From: Siphonodentalium dalli
Lineage: Eukaryota > Mollusca > Scaphopoda > Gadilida > Siphonodentaliidae
Assembly: GCA_032622095.1 (NCBI GenBank)
Contig: CP136061.1
Location: 197,144,935 to 197,208,934, forward strand
Reading direction: 5' to 3'
DNA length: 64,000 bases
In this document: positions 1 to 12,175 of the stretch, one piece after another
How the letters are laid out: each line of letters begins with the position of its first letter
How positions within the stretch are numbered: the first letter of the stretch is position 1
Notes under the pieces: model-generated
Told to the model about the DNA's origin: nothing
The model's database searches: none
What the model saw: only the letters and a program-made list of their open reading frames with translations
Translations under genes and position numbers: made by a program

Positions 1-365
1 GATAAGTAAAATACTCAACATGGGAGACATCACCAAGGGAACTTTAGTTAAAACTGCCATCATGTTTTTTTACAACATACTAGTATAGTGATCGTTAATC
101 CTCGCAACTCAAGATTTCGGTGATAAATGGGTCACCGTGAATCACTCACCCAAAACTATCGCCACGGTGTTAAGTGTTTTGCTTATCGCATACACTTGAT
201 GTGCTGTACAAAAAACAAACGCTCTGCTCACACAAAGTGTATTTTGTGGATAATATCGCATTCATACTATCATTATACTATATTATTAGTATATCCTGGA
301 GAAAATGTTCATAATTTGGTAACTATTAATACTAAACTATAACCTACAACCGATTCCGTCTATGC

Positions 366-495
366 CTTTATTAACGCCACCGGTGTATACTGTTGGCAAA
401 TTATAGAAATCTGTGGTCCTATGTAGGTTTTATAAATAGATTGGGTCGCCTTAAAATATGTAGTGCTACCCCGAATGCGGTAAAAGCTGTAGTTG
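366..495 (+). repeat. Dispersed CACCGGTG repeat, copy 1
   Basis: About 130 bp resembling 737-866 in direct orientation. Both copies begin with ttattaacgccaccggtgta, then share a block reading like ctgtggtcc and a tail with ccggtaaaa. The reverse complement of the head recurs at about 15990 and 16069, so this is a dispersed family. No coding capacity is seen. Confidence 0.6.
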
Positions 496-736
496 ATTTT
501 TGTTTTTTTGTGATAAGATATGCCAAAAAATAATCTGTAAGTCCTATATTTGATTTTATTTTTATTTATTTTACTTTAGTTTATTAGTTACTTTAGCAAA
601 AAGGGAAATAGTATTCAACCAACTGATAGCCTGAACATAATTTATAACCCATTGGGAGCCCGTGGGGTCGTGACGTGAATTGTGGTTAACTTTAATTGGA
701 GTGCGCATGCCTATTCTTTTGGAGAAATCGACATCT

Positions 737-866
737 TATTAACGCCACCGGTGTATACTGTTCTACAAATTTTATAAATCTGTGGTCCCATTGTGATTTT
801 TTCCGGTTATTTTGGGACGCGTTAAAGTTGGACTGCGACCCCGAGTCCGGTAAAAACTGTTCTATT
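737..866 (+). repeat. Dispersed CACCGGTG repeat, copy 2
   Basis: Second diverged copy of the repeat at 366-495, in the same orientation about 371 bp downstream. Head, middle and tail blocks are conserved in order with small indels between them. Confidence 0.6.
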
Positions 867-1441
867 GACTATGCCGATGATTTGAGAAGCTTTATTGTTT
901 TAGGATAGTGTTGGAAGGCTGATCTGGCCGTGTCAAATTGAGCTATAGTGATGGGATATCTCGCAGGACAACACATTTCGGGTTTTCGTGGGGTGTGTAT
1001 TCGCTGGATGTCTTATAGTTGCAGTGTGTAACTATTATGACAGCGTTAATTGCGTTCGATGTTTAGGTATGAACAATGGCAGGGCCATGCACACTTGAAT
1101 ATTTTATGGCGGCAACACAATTTTTGATCCGCATTTAGAATCTTTCCGGTTTGGTGAATGAAAAACCTGCAGTAATAAGCCGTAGTTTTTTGTAATAATT
1201 TGAAGTATTAGTTGTTTTAACGGAATTCTGAGGCGGTGCATTAATGTAACAAATATATTTTATATTATAATTTATATTTATGGCTAATAATATGATCTTG
1301 GGGGCGTTACCGTTTCTGACTATGGGTTTCTTGTTTAATTCTGATGGGGATGATTTTACGATATTCCGACAACTGCATTCATTTACCCGATGGTGTTGAC
1401 TGTGTGTGTTCGTGAATTCTAATGTCAGAATCGTATTACAG

Positions 1442-3474
1442 GTGTGTTCGCTGGCTTCGTCGTGTCCATATTCGGTATCGGTAAATCAGAGTGTGTCGGT
1501 ATAATACTGCAGTCCGTCGGCTTCTTCCTGGGGTATTTTGCAGAGTCTGCCACGGCCGTTATCCTGTTAACTAGTGTGGTAGCTGGTAAGTAAGAAACTT
1601 GTATTTGGGTACAACAACATTTAGCGTAATGGCACCCCATCCGATTTGACAGGCAATATAATGTCAATGTCCACTTATTCCGGACGATGGAAACATCGGA
1701 ATTACTTGACATCGACAACATTCGTAAATACATAAGCATCCAAAAGAATAAAATGTATATATCTACCCGAAGACATAATATAATTATGAAACAGTTTGTC
1801 CTAATTGGCCATCAGTTATTCACAACAAACTGATCTAGGAGATGTGAGCAATCAGTGAGGTTCTTCTCCAATTCTGGCCACCCTTGTGACAGCCATCATT
1901 GATCTGAGATGGGGTGCCAATTTCATTTGATCATGGCAAAATGTTGGTCCATATGTTTGGATTAGCTCTCATTGTATAAGGACGGCATTGCATAAAATGG
2001 TATAATATAGTATGCTATGGTGGTTTCGTTTAGAGCATGTCGACACATTTCTTCTTGCCTTTCCACAAAACACTCAACCACTTGCTTAATTTCAGGACTT
2101 GGGACAACATTAATCTACGCTTCAATATTGACAATTGGGGCACAATATGGAGGGAAGAGAGGACGGGAATGGATAGTCATATATTCCGTCGGTATGGCTT
2201 GTGGTACAGCAGCTGGACCTGTGACATTTCGCTTCGTAATATCACAGTATGGCTGGCGAGGATCGTGTATCTTGATGAGCGCTGCCCTTCTACAGCAGCT
2301 TCCCATGGCGATGCTTGTCTACGTCACAGAGAGAGGAAGTAAAATGACAGCCAAGGGACACTGGAATGGAATACAAGCTAGCGTAAAAAACATCGGCTTG
2401 TGGAGACTCGTTAAAGCTATCACAGCATGCGGTTTAGCATATAGTGTTTTGTATGGATATGGAATTTACATTGTCGATGTGGTATACTCCAGAGGATACA
2501 CAAAGGACGAAAGCGCTTTCGTTGCCACTCTTGTCGGAGTTGGTAATATTGGCGGCCAGCTTGCGACACTGTTATATGTTCTGCTTGCCAAAAGAGTCTC
2601 TCCCGTCCCATTCTCAGTCGCCCTCCTGGCTTGTGCTGTAATCCCATTCGGATACACCAGGACAGACAACTACAGCAACCTGTGTGTGCTGGCAATCTTC
2701 CATGGAGTATTGGTCGGAGTAGTGAATCCTCTAACAAAACTCGTGATGAAAGATAATACTGACACACACGACATGCTTAATATTGGAATAGGGATTTATC
2801 TCGCTGTTGATGGTTCTGTTCGACTGGGTGCTGGGCCAATAGCAGGTAACTTATTCATCTAAATAAACACTGGCATCGGATTTATTTTCTCATCCATAGA
2901 TATACATACAAATAACGACACTTTTTAACGATATCCAGGGTGGAAGTTTGAATTTTTTGAAATATACCCAACAATCAAACAACAGATTAGTGGTCCGTGT
3001 TCTATGTTCCTTCATGGAAGGATAGAACAGCTTTCAGTTATATCGTTCTGCGATGACACAACTGCCTTACCGACAAACCCATTATACACGCCTCGTTCTG
3101 TGTCTATTGCACAACACCCTACAATCCCTGAATTAAAATAAAACCAGATTTACAATGTTTATTCAGGCACATACAGGGCTCATGTTATAACATAATACGG
3201 TACATGCTGTTTTTATTTTATTTTTTAAAGGGAGTATACAAATTAATGGGAACACTAAATTGTGTATGTTGCAGGTTCCATAAAAGATTCAACAGGGAGT
3301 TACGACATCTTCATATACTGTATTATGGCACTCGTGCTGGTACCTCTCGGTGCCCACGCATCGTTGTATTATTTCAACAAATGGACTGGCTTTTCTTCGC
3401 CAACTGACGTTCCGGCTAAAGGCAATCCATCAATTGAGACAACAAACACAGTCACAGAAGACACAAACTTTTAA
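1442..3474 (+). CDS. Monocarboxylate-transporter-like MFS protein (SLC16 type), 3' part of gene
   Basis: Three exons can be joined: 1442-1585, 2096-2845 and 3275-3474 (stop TAA 3472-3474). Each acceptor follows CAG, each donor begins GT, and both introns are phase 1, so a split glycine codon is restored at each junction. The protein, about 363 residues, is a 12-helix major facilitator missing its first helices. Exon 1 encodes two membrane segments. Exon 2 opens with the MCT-like GLGTTLIYASILTIGAQY, then GGKRGREW and the loop YGWRGS, a short hydrophilic linker and the second helix bundle. Exon 3 supplies the conserved tail around STGSYD, a last helix and a hydrophilic C-terminus. SLC16 proteins carry monocarboxylates, aromatic amino acids or other small solutes across the plasma membrane; the substrate cannot be read here. 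The 5' exons are missing. The family call is strong; orthology is not assigned. Confidence 0.85.
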
Positions 3475-3690
3475 CTCACATTTAGATCCTGTGTATTTGT
3501 GTATAATTTAGATATCTATTATATATTTTGAAGCGCAAAATGTATCTTTATGGATGGTTTTGCCCCAGCTACTAAAATGCGTCCGATCCATTGACATAAT
3601 TATTATGTCAGTTTCGCGATACATACTGATTCCAAATGATAATAGTCATAACATGATCATTGTGAGATAATATAATTTTAACACCTGATC
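3475..3690. other. 3' flank of transporter gene
   Basis: AT-rich sequence just after the transporter stop codon, probably including its 3' UTR. No canonical AATAAA polyadenylation signal was found in the first 200 bases. Confidence 0.4.
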
Positions 3691-5060
3691 CATCCAGGAT
3701 CCACCGTATATATACGAATAATCCCGGGGCGGATCCTCTCGATAACAAACATGGGATCTCCATCTGTAATGGCTATCGAGGTATAGGATCCATCGATAAA
3801 GCTTAATAGAGGATCTTAAGTTGAAGCAGAGTGAAGGGTGGTGACTCTAAATGGAACGTACTTTAACGAAATAACGGAGTTTGTATGAAATCATTTAAAG
3901 CACCACAAGTGTTCAACTTTGGTCTACAAAAGTCAAATTATACTATTGTGTGGGTGCATGGGCATGGGGAAGGTTTTGGGTAAGCTCTTTAAAGCATGTT
4001 TTAAAAAATATGTCCGTTATTTCTTTAAAAGACTTCTTCAAATATCTCCGTTATTTATTCAGTAACAATCTTTAACAATAAAAACTGTTTTTTTTTCAAA
4101 TATCTCCGTTATTTCGTTAAAACACTAGTGACGCGGACCGGACCACACACAAAACAAAATATAGTTCCTAAATGTATGCGACTTCAACGTGTATAATTGT
4201 TGTCTGCTGTCGTGACGTGAGATGCCGTCATTGTTCAGATTCTGCCAAATGCAAATTGTGACAAATTTCCCATACAAGTTATCTTCATCTTCGTCATTTT
4301 TTTCTGATTTTGTAACAATACAATTATACAATACCAAAGTTAATTATCTGATAAACATTTCAAGACCCAATTAATGGCCCAACATTGTCGGAAATATATC
4401 AAACACGTTATTCTGTTTCCCCTGCCAGGGCCCAGGATGCATGGTGTCATGTTCCCGGTCTGGAAGTTATATTATCGGTTGAATATAAATTCCAGACTGG
4501 GAACATAACACCATGTACCCTGGCTGGAAACAAAATAACTTATACTGTTCAAATAGCAATCTTACACTCCAGAATGTTGTCTCGAAAAGCAGTGTTCAAT
4601 ATGCATAGTATGTACTGTGTTACTGCAGTGCCACCTTGTTAACTGCGGCAAGCGACGCTGAAAACATTGTTTGTGCGCCATGTTTTGATATAGTAAACTT
4701 AATTTTCTCTGTACACTTTGCAAAAAGGGTAATTTATTCACATGTAAGTGGACCAGACCGCTTTGATCCGGTCCAAGCAAGGGTACCGTGTCGGAATGGC
4801 TTGGACCGGACCGGACTTGACCGGTCCGCATCACTATAAAACACTTCAAATATATCCGTTATTTAGTCAATATTAATTAATTATTTAGTAAAGTACGTTC
4901 TAATTAGTGTTATTACCCTTACTTCTGATTCAACTGAAGATCCTCTAATAAGTTTAATCGATGGACCCTACCTCTGTAGTCAGCTGGATATCCAACATAA
5001 TAAAAATTATGTTGTCGAGAGGACCTGCCCCGGGATAACTCGCATTATACGTTGGATCCT
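3691..5060. mobile_element. Fold-back (TIR) element, non-coding
   Basis: The two ends are long diverged inverted repeats. The left arm contains ccaggatccaccgtata, then atcccggggc, atcctctcga and agaggatctt; the right arm (about 4910-5060) carries the reverse complement of each block in the same spacing. An inner inverted pair, centred on gacgcggaccggacc (about 4130) and ggtccgcatcac (about 4828), continues the symmetry. Several copies of atctccgttattt lie in the left half. No transposase ORF is seen, so it is best described as a non-autonomous fold-back or MITE-like element. Target duplication was not resolved. Confidence 0.65.
4407..4541. repeat. Hairpin nested in the fold-back element
   Basis: A near-palindrome of about 135 bp. 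The left arm (about 4407-4466) contains catggtgtcatgttcccgg and the right arm (about 4489-4541) contains its reverse complement with few mismatches. The loop is about 22 bp and AT-rich. It sits near the middle of the larger fold-back element and may be a separate insertion. Confidence 0.7.
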
Positions 5061-5549
5061 GGAAGCATTTCCTGATTTTAAAGATCAATGAACCAAATAT
5101 TTACCAAGGAAATGGGCAACTTGTTTGTGGCACATACCAATTGTGTTTTTTTCTCAGATTTATGTGATCAAATTTGTTTTAATAGAAGTTATGTTTGTAC
5201 ATATATAATTGATAAATATTGGATTCGTAAATTATTTTATTTTAACATTAGAGCATATGATTTTGATACTAAAAACAAAGAACAATCACACGGTTGAATC
5301 TTGAAATTGTTTTACAGTTTTTGCCGAATTCTGTCAAATTCCATGTGCCTCGAGATTGCCCACATATATAGTAGATGGTGGTGACTGCAAACATACACGC
5401 AGTTTATACTCCATATTTAGCACATACATGTATCTGTTTCAATGAAAAATCAAATAACCTCTACGAGAAGAGGCTTCATTCGCGTCATAACATTGAGTTA
5501 AATAAGAATTGCAAGATATAATATATTACAATGTAGGATAAAGCAGCCA

Positions 5550-6010
5550 CAAATATTTCAGCTCAATAAAACAAATGTTGGTATGCAGGCTAGTCCGATC
5601 AAGCAGGGATCAATCAACTGGAGTAGAGATACCTGGTCAGCTGAGGATTTGGGTATGGACCAAAAAGTCATCACAGTTTTATTGATCAGCAAGCATGGCA
5701 TGAACATTCCTGAATATACAAAATTATTTACGGGTGGTTGTCTTTCTACATGAAAATAATTGTAAAATGTCTTGCTTCAATACAAATTATGTCTCCTCTC
5801 GCGATCTTCGGATATAATATCATGCATGGGTATATGAATCGCACTTTTGAGAACCGGAAACAGCAACATTTTACATAGTTTTCATGCATGCCACAAAAGT
5901 ACAGTAAATGGGGTTATAGTTACCAAAAATAAACACTTGCACCGAATTTCAAACAGAAAATCCATTTTGAAATATCAATACAAGACATTTTGACAAAAAG
6001 AAATCAGAAA
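5550..6010 (+). repeat. Dispersed repeat shared with 48.05-48.57 kb
   Basis: Blocks such as atcaatcaactgga, catgaacattc, ctttctacatgaaaata and the stretch around aaaatccattttgaaatatc recur in the same order and orientation at 48050-48570 with similar spacing. The copies are diverged but clearly related over more than 400 bp. No coding content or element ends are recognised. Confidence 0.6.
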
Positions 6011-7304
6011 GTACATTTTCACCAGTTACGTGGATGGTGTCTACCTGAGACTGACTGCACGATTTAGCAGCGGAAAGCAGTCAATTGAACTACAAATTCA
6101 ACGCTGATTGTTTCTACTGTAATGCAATTTGAACGCAAGTGGTTGATTTAAGTGAAAATGTGAACTCTATACAAAATTATTATTATGGATAATAGTGTCT
6201 CCTCACCTACCATAAAATATCTCAGAGTAATCTCAAGCTAAAATAGCCCACCAAAATATGATGGGGTGCACAAGTAAATTTCGGATATGAATAATATTGT
6301 CACAAATCAATATTGACTATAATGCATATGTCCAGCTCGAAGAAAATAAAGTAAATACAATAATCATAATTTCTTGAATGAAAAAGTACCATTGCATATT
6401 TATGGTGTGTTTTAGTTGTGGTATATATGTACTTATCCTATCTGGTGCTGTATATTAGCAACGCAACGGCACGTGTGACTGTTTACCAAATTAACAGCTC
6501 ATCCTCAAATTCAAATATGTACAAACTTCAAGACCAGACAACCCATTGCAAAATAGACGAATGGACACATGCAGTCGATCCAGTATTCCCCAAATTTACT
6601 TCATATCCCACGGGGTTGGTGTCCTTATGTCAAAAATCTAAACAGTTGGAAATGTAATTCCTGTCCCAATATTAGTTGATATTGTTCTGATAGTTTGATT
6701 TTTTCAACCCGTAAGAATGAGATGTGTTGTTATGAAATTTATATTCGCTAAAATGTGGGGGCGGAGGTTGGGTCAAGACCCAGCGTATAATTACGACTTG
6801 GTTGTATTAATTGTGATCTGGGTTCTTGGAACACAGTACCATACAAGAACCTTGTTTGTGCAAAATGATTCCATTTGATTGTAAATGGATCTCATCCCGC
6901 CCCACGCATTCGCCGGCGCCTAAAAAATATGAAACATCATAACATGTAATCATAACATTGCATAATAAAAGTTACTCTAAAACTTGATTAGTACTATACG
7001 CTCCAAAATAACTTCAACGCGGCTTTCAAAAGGACATAATCGCAACGATGACGTCATATGTAATGAAAGAATGTACTGTATATGTATCATAAAATGAACA
7101 TGTTCTATAGCCCCGCTGTAGACGTCTGGAAAGCGTTCGATATATATATATTGAACCTGATTGTGAACTTTGTAAAAATGATAAAAAAAAGGCTCGGCCA
7201 AGTTGGATTAAGTACTATTCGGGTGGGGTCAATTTTTGTTCTGAGGACCTGTGCTCAGTGTAACATATATAAAATCCGTTAAATTCTGCTTTGGGCAAAC
7301 TTTG

Positions 7305-7376
7305 TTATTCAAGATGGCGTCCAACTTGGTTGTCTATATGACATCAGTTCTCGAAATAAGTCACTTATACGATACA
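7305..7376 (+). repeat. AAGATGGCGTCCAA module, paired with about 12.0 kb
   Basis: Contains aagatggcgtccaa and, about 30 bp on, cagttctcgaaataagtca. The reverse complement of both blocks, in the same spacing, lies at about 11985-12056, giving an inverted pair 4.7 kb apart. Confidence 0.6.
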
Positions 7377-8277
7377 AAAAAAACCGGATTCTTTACCAAA
7401 TTTTCCGGCCATACTATAGAGGGCATGTATATATCTATATATATATAGGTTGGGCCTACGTCTTTTGACATAAAGTTGAATGTTTTGCGAGTATAAGTTA
7501 ACTTACGATGTTGATATATAATGTATATCATTTATACATAAACTTAAAAAGTATTGTCCCGATGTTGGTTAAACATAATGCATTATGTATGGTTGTTTTG
7601 GTCTGAAGCTCGTTGTTTGAAAGATTATTGTAAAAATTAGTCTATATATTGATCGATACAGTAATGCGCAATGCTACACGAAACACCATCTGAACGTGTA
7701 CATGTAGTTATGATGCAAAGTATATGTATAATCGACAATAATAACATTTGCATGTTCTCAATTTTTTTTATCAAACGTCGAAAGTTATCTGAAATATGAA
7801 ATATATCGCCGTTGTTGATTTGTAAACGCCGTTACATACGGATCGCAGCCGTTTTATGTGATCTTCCCCTCCGGCTGGAGTTATAAATTCATTTTCATTA
7901 TAATTACCATATTGCTTGCATCGTTCACATAGCACACAAGGGTATTTTTCCCTAATCCATTAATGGCTCAAATTCATTCATTTGTTGCATATATTCAGCT
8001 GAGTATAAATGGAGATGGTCACATAAATGGCCAGATTTAGTATACAGTACCCCTTTAAAGACAGCATTATAATTTTACTAATTTTAGTTAAATATTTTAC
8101 TAATCGGCAATGTCAAGTACGATTTCATTACTTACCTCTTGTTTGCCATGGTGTTCAGTTGTAATGGCATATACAATCAATCAATTGCGACCCAACGCCG
8201 TTGCACCTCGATCACCACCGTTGGACATCGATCCGCGCCGACGTAATTGGTTTCCCGTCGTTGCTTGATTACACAGT

Positions 8278-9140
8278 GTGAATAACACGAACCAACATTT
8301 TACAAAGATCTACACGACAAAATATTCGAGATGGGCAATACTTAAATTTTAATATGTGGTGACTGGAATTTAGTCCAGGACCACTCCATCGACACAAACA
8401 ATTACGTTAACGTCAACAATCCTAAAGCGAAAACCGAAAAAAAAAATTGAAAGAGTGGTCACGATTCAGTAGAACCACCCTGCCACCAAACGGTACACAA
8501 GCATGGCGAAGAACCTATCCTCTTACTTACTACCTTATTATATCGTTCGATCGTATGAGTCTTATAAAAGATAATCATGATATTCTTCTTGATCGTCGTA
8601 CCGCTATTTTAAAAGGGATATCAGGAAATAGTCAAATAAACAGTTAAAGAACATATAGAACGGCACAGTAAGATTAACACGGAATGCTCACTTACTGTGT
8701 CACCATCTTTGTTTCTGGATGCATTGCTATTAGACATCAGAGGCAAAGCCATTCAGTTTTCCACACGCGTTAAAGACAAAATAATATAAGAAAAACGCCT
8801 GCTTCTAAATAAAACGGAAACAGAAAATAAAATACGATTCAAATTGTACCGATCCGATCGATATAGCAGGGAAAATAAGATATATCGACACAGAACTGGA
8901 AACAATTCTGAATGATAAAACGAACGGCCCCTTAGTCCGAACGAGAATTAAATATATGGAGGAGGAAGAGAAACCTTCTAAATATTTCTTTAACATGGAA
9001 AAACGAAATTTCATTTAAAAAAACAACTATAACATTTATAGACGAAAGCGGTCAAAACATTTATGAACTGTGCACGCAGGAATTGTTGAATGTACATGTA
9101 CAAAATTGTTTTACACAGAGTTGTACACTGAAAAGCCTTT
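8278..9140 (+). pseudogene. LINE ORF2 fragment: endonuclease end and linker
   Basis: Translating across frameshifts gives the late apurinic-type endonuclease motif CGDWNLVQD near 8358-8384, followed by NNYVNVNNPKAK. Further on a linker segment reads MEEEEKPSKYFFNMEKRN (about 8956-9010), the typical LINE KYFFNLEKRN box just ahead of the reverse transcriptase. Several stops and frameshifts interrupt it. The catalytic first half of the endonuclease is not visible, so this copy is 5'-truncated or too diverged upstream. Confidence 0.75.
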
Positions 9141-9368
9141 GTCTGTAATCACGATGCGAAATAATTCCACATCACATTAGAGTTACCCCGCTTACCCCAC
9201 ATCAAACATCGTCTATTGAAGGTGAATTGTCTCTCTTGCGTGGATAGAAACTGATTTTGGTGTCATTCGACGCGGACAAACACCAGGAACAACATATCCA
9301 AAATTCGCAAAAATCCGCTCATGGGAAAATTCAGGATCCAAGATGGCGTCCATAATGTCTGTTGTTAT

Positions 9369-10578
9369 CAGGGGGGGGGTCTACAATTGTTCTACACTAG
9401 GCGGGGGTGGGGTGGTGGTTCAGCAGCCCGGCTAACACAATTTTTCCTGGCTCCATAATTTTTTTCCTCCAGTCATTTCTCTTCAAAATAATGTGACAAA
9501 AGGTTTTAAGAATGCTTTTACTATGTAATAGGCATGAACTTAACTCTTGGTAGGGGGTTTGAGTTCACCAACAGTTATACAGTAAATAATGAGGGATAAC
9601 ACCAATGGGTAATAAAAAGGTCAGCTTGCTAAATGTTTTCATCAAGGATCTATCAATGCACTTTGACATGGAAAGGCTCAGGTTTAAATATTTTTCTTTT
9701 AAAAATCATTTATTCAACCTGATATAAATGAAAACATAACACAATAATAGATTCTTCAAATAAATGTAAACACTACAAATAAAAATAGACTATTAAAAAA
9801 ACCATAATAAAATAAAACATAAAGGTGTTAAAACGAACTTTAACCGATTTCAACGTTAGTATGTACATTGGTCTAGGATCACCTCTAGATGGGAACTGTC
9901 AAATTTGAACTATTTTCAATGAAAAACATAGCAACCGGTAGCCATCTTGGATTTTACTCTTTGCATCACTAAATCCTTTATCACACCCTACAGAGCTTAT
10001 CACTCATCCGATCATCACCAAACTTCATACGAATCCTTGGTGTGACCTCTCGATGGGTGCCTACCATTTTTTCCCGAATTCTGTAAAAAAAACATGGCTG
10101 TCAGCGGCCATCTTGGATTTTACTCTTTGTATGACTAAATCCTTTAGCACATCTTACAGGTCACATTTCTCATCCAATCATCACCGAACCTCATATGGAT
10201 CTTCGGGGTGACCTCAAGATGGGAGCCTCCCTTTTCCCCCGAAATTTGTTCAAAATAAACATGGCCGCCAGCAGCCATCTTGGATTTCAAATGTGAATCC
10301 ATCAGCACAACCTACAGCTCACATTTATTGGAGAATTGCTTAGAAACCTTACAGCCTTATTGGTAAATCAAAAATAGAAATGCTTCTATAATCATGATAC
10401 AGAAAATAGATCGGATAAGATCAGGATAGCTAAGTAAAATAGTCATTTGAAGCAGTTTGAAGGGGGTGGGTCCCTATCCCAGAATCGGAAAAAATAAAAA
10501 TTAGGGGGTGGTGGGTACACAGAGTGGGGGGGGGGGTAAAAAGCGCCTAGTCCGGAAATGTTTTCCCGACCCTCCCCT
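9369..10578. mobile_element. hAT-like non-autonomous element with 8-bp target duplication
   Basis: The element begins CAGGGGGG and ends in CCCCT, with imperfect inverted ends sharing a ctaggcg block about 35 bp inside. The octamer gttgttat flanks it on both sides (9361-9368 and 10579-10586), a perfect 8-bp target site duplication as hAT transposases make. No transposase is encoded. The interior holds an approximately 160-bp tandem repeat (9840-10330) and G-rich runs near both ends. Confidence 0.7.
9840..10330 (+). repeat. About 160-bp tandem repeat inside the hAT-like element
   Basis: The block gccatcttggatttt occurs near 9949, 10108 and 10277. Between occurrences the shared order is actaaatccttt, catcaccaaacttcat, gtgacctc and agatggg. 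About 2.5 to 3 diverged units are present. Confidence 0.7.
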
Positions 10579-11984
10579 GTTGTTATAGGAAAATATTGAA
10601 TTTGTGCGATATGTGCTCCAAATAATCCCAAATTCGTAATAAATTGTATCTCACGAGAGAGCAAGGTATTATGAAACGATTAAATCTGGACTTTTGGGCG
10701 CCCAGAAACGGAAAAATAATGCAGTTTTATCTGCACTGCTCATCTTGAATCGTGTTGTATACATGTATGTGTAATTAAACAGCTAAGTGTGATTTAGTAT
10801 TGACGACTTTTTTCACGAATGTGATCGGTCATCAGTTATTTTTATATCTACAGCATAAAACCTTTCAAAATTAACTGCTTTAAAATGGTATGAAATATAT
10901 TCATATATTTCTGGGTAGATGCGTATATCTTTTTGTCCGTGTATCAAAATAGTAGTCACAGTTGCCTCAGATAAAGCGGTAAAGCACGAATATTTCGCTT
11001 TTATCACAAGAATGCATGGTAGTATACCATGAAGTACGAGAAACTTACTACGTTTTCTTCAACTGCATCACCGCGTTACCCCTTCTCCCTAATGTTACAC
11101 ATAGCTACTACACACATAATCACAACTAACAATATTGCCTGAATGTTCACCATTGAAATAAAATCGTAAACAATAATAACCTGATATTACGTGAGTGGTA
11201 ATGGTAAGATATTTTCAAACAGAAATATACTGAAAACTAATAATGTGCATTGCGTGGTATCATATTCCAGTTGTAAAGTGGCGACTGAAGTAATTTGAAC
11301 AACATTGTCTTATAAGAAGCTGGTTTGGTAGCAGCATTAACATTAGTCTTACATACAATGTACGATGTATCGTCTCTTTGATTTGGTGAGATGCGGTGCG
11401 AATCTATTGAAGACATGAGTGTTTCTTTACAGTATAATACGCATTGCGACATATGTGTATGGTTTATTATCACCGGGAGTGTTGATAATTCCGGAAATAT
11501 AACTAGTATTTATACCGCTAGAGTATGCACTTAAATTTCGGCGTTACATTCAATAAGTAATCATCATGCCAAACGAAACTACTGTGCGCTGAGAGGCGAA
11601 ACATTAGTTCGTATGCTGCCCGAAATTATAAATTTTTGCCCGACAGTTGGATGTTGGATAAGCAGAACACCCAAACTTTAAAGACGTAAATCACCGGGGG
11701 TTTGACTTGCGGTGCATTGGCTGATAAGTCCTGCAGCTGGTTCTGTATTAATGGTGTGTGTACATTTAAAGATGTTTAACAACCGACTTGTATATTACCG
11801 ATACGTATTTTCACTCCTAGTGGTTATCAAATATGTTACTTTGTTCGTGGTATGGCTTGGAGTTGCGGCCATTTTGACAGCCATTTCATGGCCACAATTG
11901 CATTATTTTCTGTCCTTGTCACTCTATTCGCTCCCGTACTCTAATTTAACACAACCTGGTATAACGGCGTAATTCCGATTCCAT

Positions 11985-12056
11985 AATATATCGTATAATG
12001 ACTTATTTCGAGAACTGCTGTAGTATAGAAACCATATTGGACGCCATCTTGGATAA
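11985..12056 (-). repeat. AAGATGGCGTCCAA module, inverted copy
   Basis: Reverse-complement partner of 7305-7376. On this strand it reads aagatggcgtccaatatgg followed by cagttctcgaaataagtca. Confidence 0.6.
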
Positions 12057-12175
12057 TAAAGTTTCCCCATAGCGGATTTTGGATATGTTGTTCCTGAGGC
12101 TTTTTCGCGTCCAACGATATCCAATTTATTCCGGGTTGATCCCCCAAATTCTAATTCAACGACCACGCTACTCGC

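Larger units (their letters stand above)
1..1441. other. Upstream region or intron, no exon recognised
   Basis: This stretch precedes the first recognisable transporter exon. No missing N-terminal exon of the transporter could be recognised here, so those exons probably lie upstream of the window or are too short to identify by eye. Apart from two diverged copies of a dispersed repeat, listed separately, nothing is seen. Confidence 0.5.
5061..8277. other. Intergenic DNA with repeat fragments
   Basis: No gene is supported here. The stretch holds a repeat shared with 48.05-48.57 kb and a module shared in inverted orientation with about 12.0 kb, both listed separately. An ORF at 6418-6657 has no recognisable domain and is not called. 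Confidence 0.5.
9141..12175. mobile_element. About 3.0-kb insertion splitting the LINE
   Basis: LINE protein similarity stops near 9140 and resumes near 12176 at the adjacent part of ORF2, so the intervening DNA arrived later or replaced the original sequence. It contains a hAT-like element (9369-10578) and, near its right end, a module shared in inverted orientation with 7305-7376. No ORF with a recognisable domain is present; an 86-residue hydrophobic ORF at 11712-11972 is unassigned. The outer ends show no obvious inverted repeats, so the nature of the whole insert is uncertain. Confidence 0.5.

Noticed and set aside
2037-2767. Several open frames on both strands overlapping the transporter exon
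   Set aside because: They are shadows of the real coding frame, which has a clear MFS sequence and matching splice phases.
6418-6657. 79-codon ORF preceded by a possible acceptor
   Set aside because: No recognisable domain and no partner exon nearby.
11712-11972. 86-codon hydrophobic ORF
   Set aside because: Lies within inserted repeat sequence and shows no family signature; hydrophobicity is expected from T-rich DNA.
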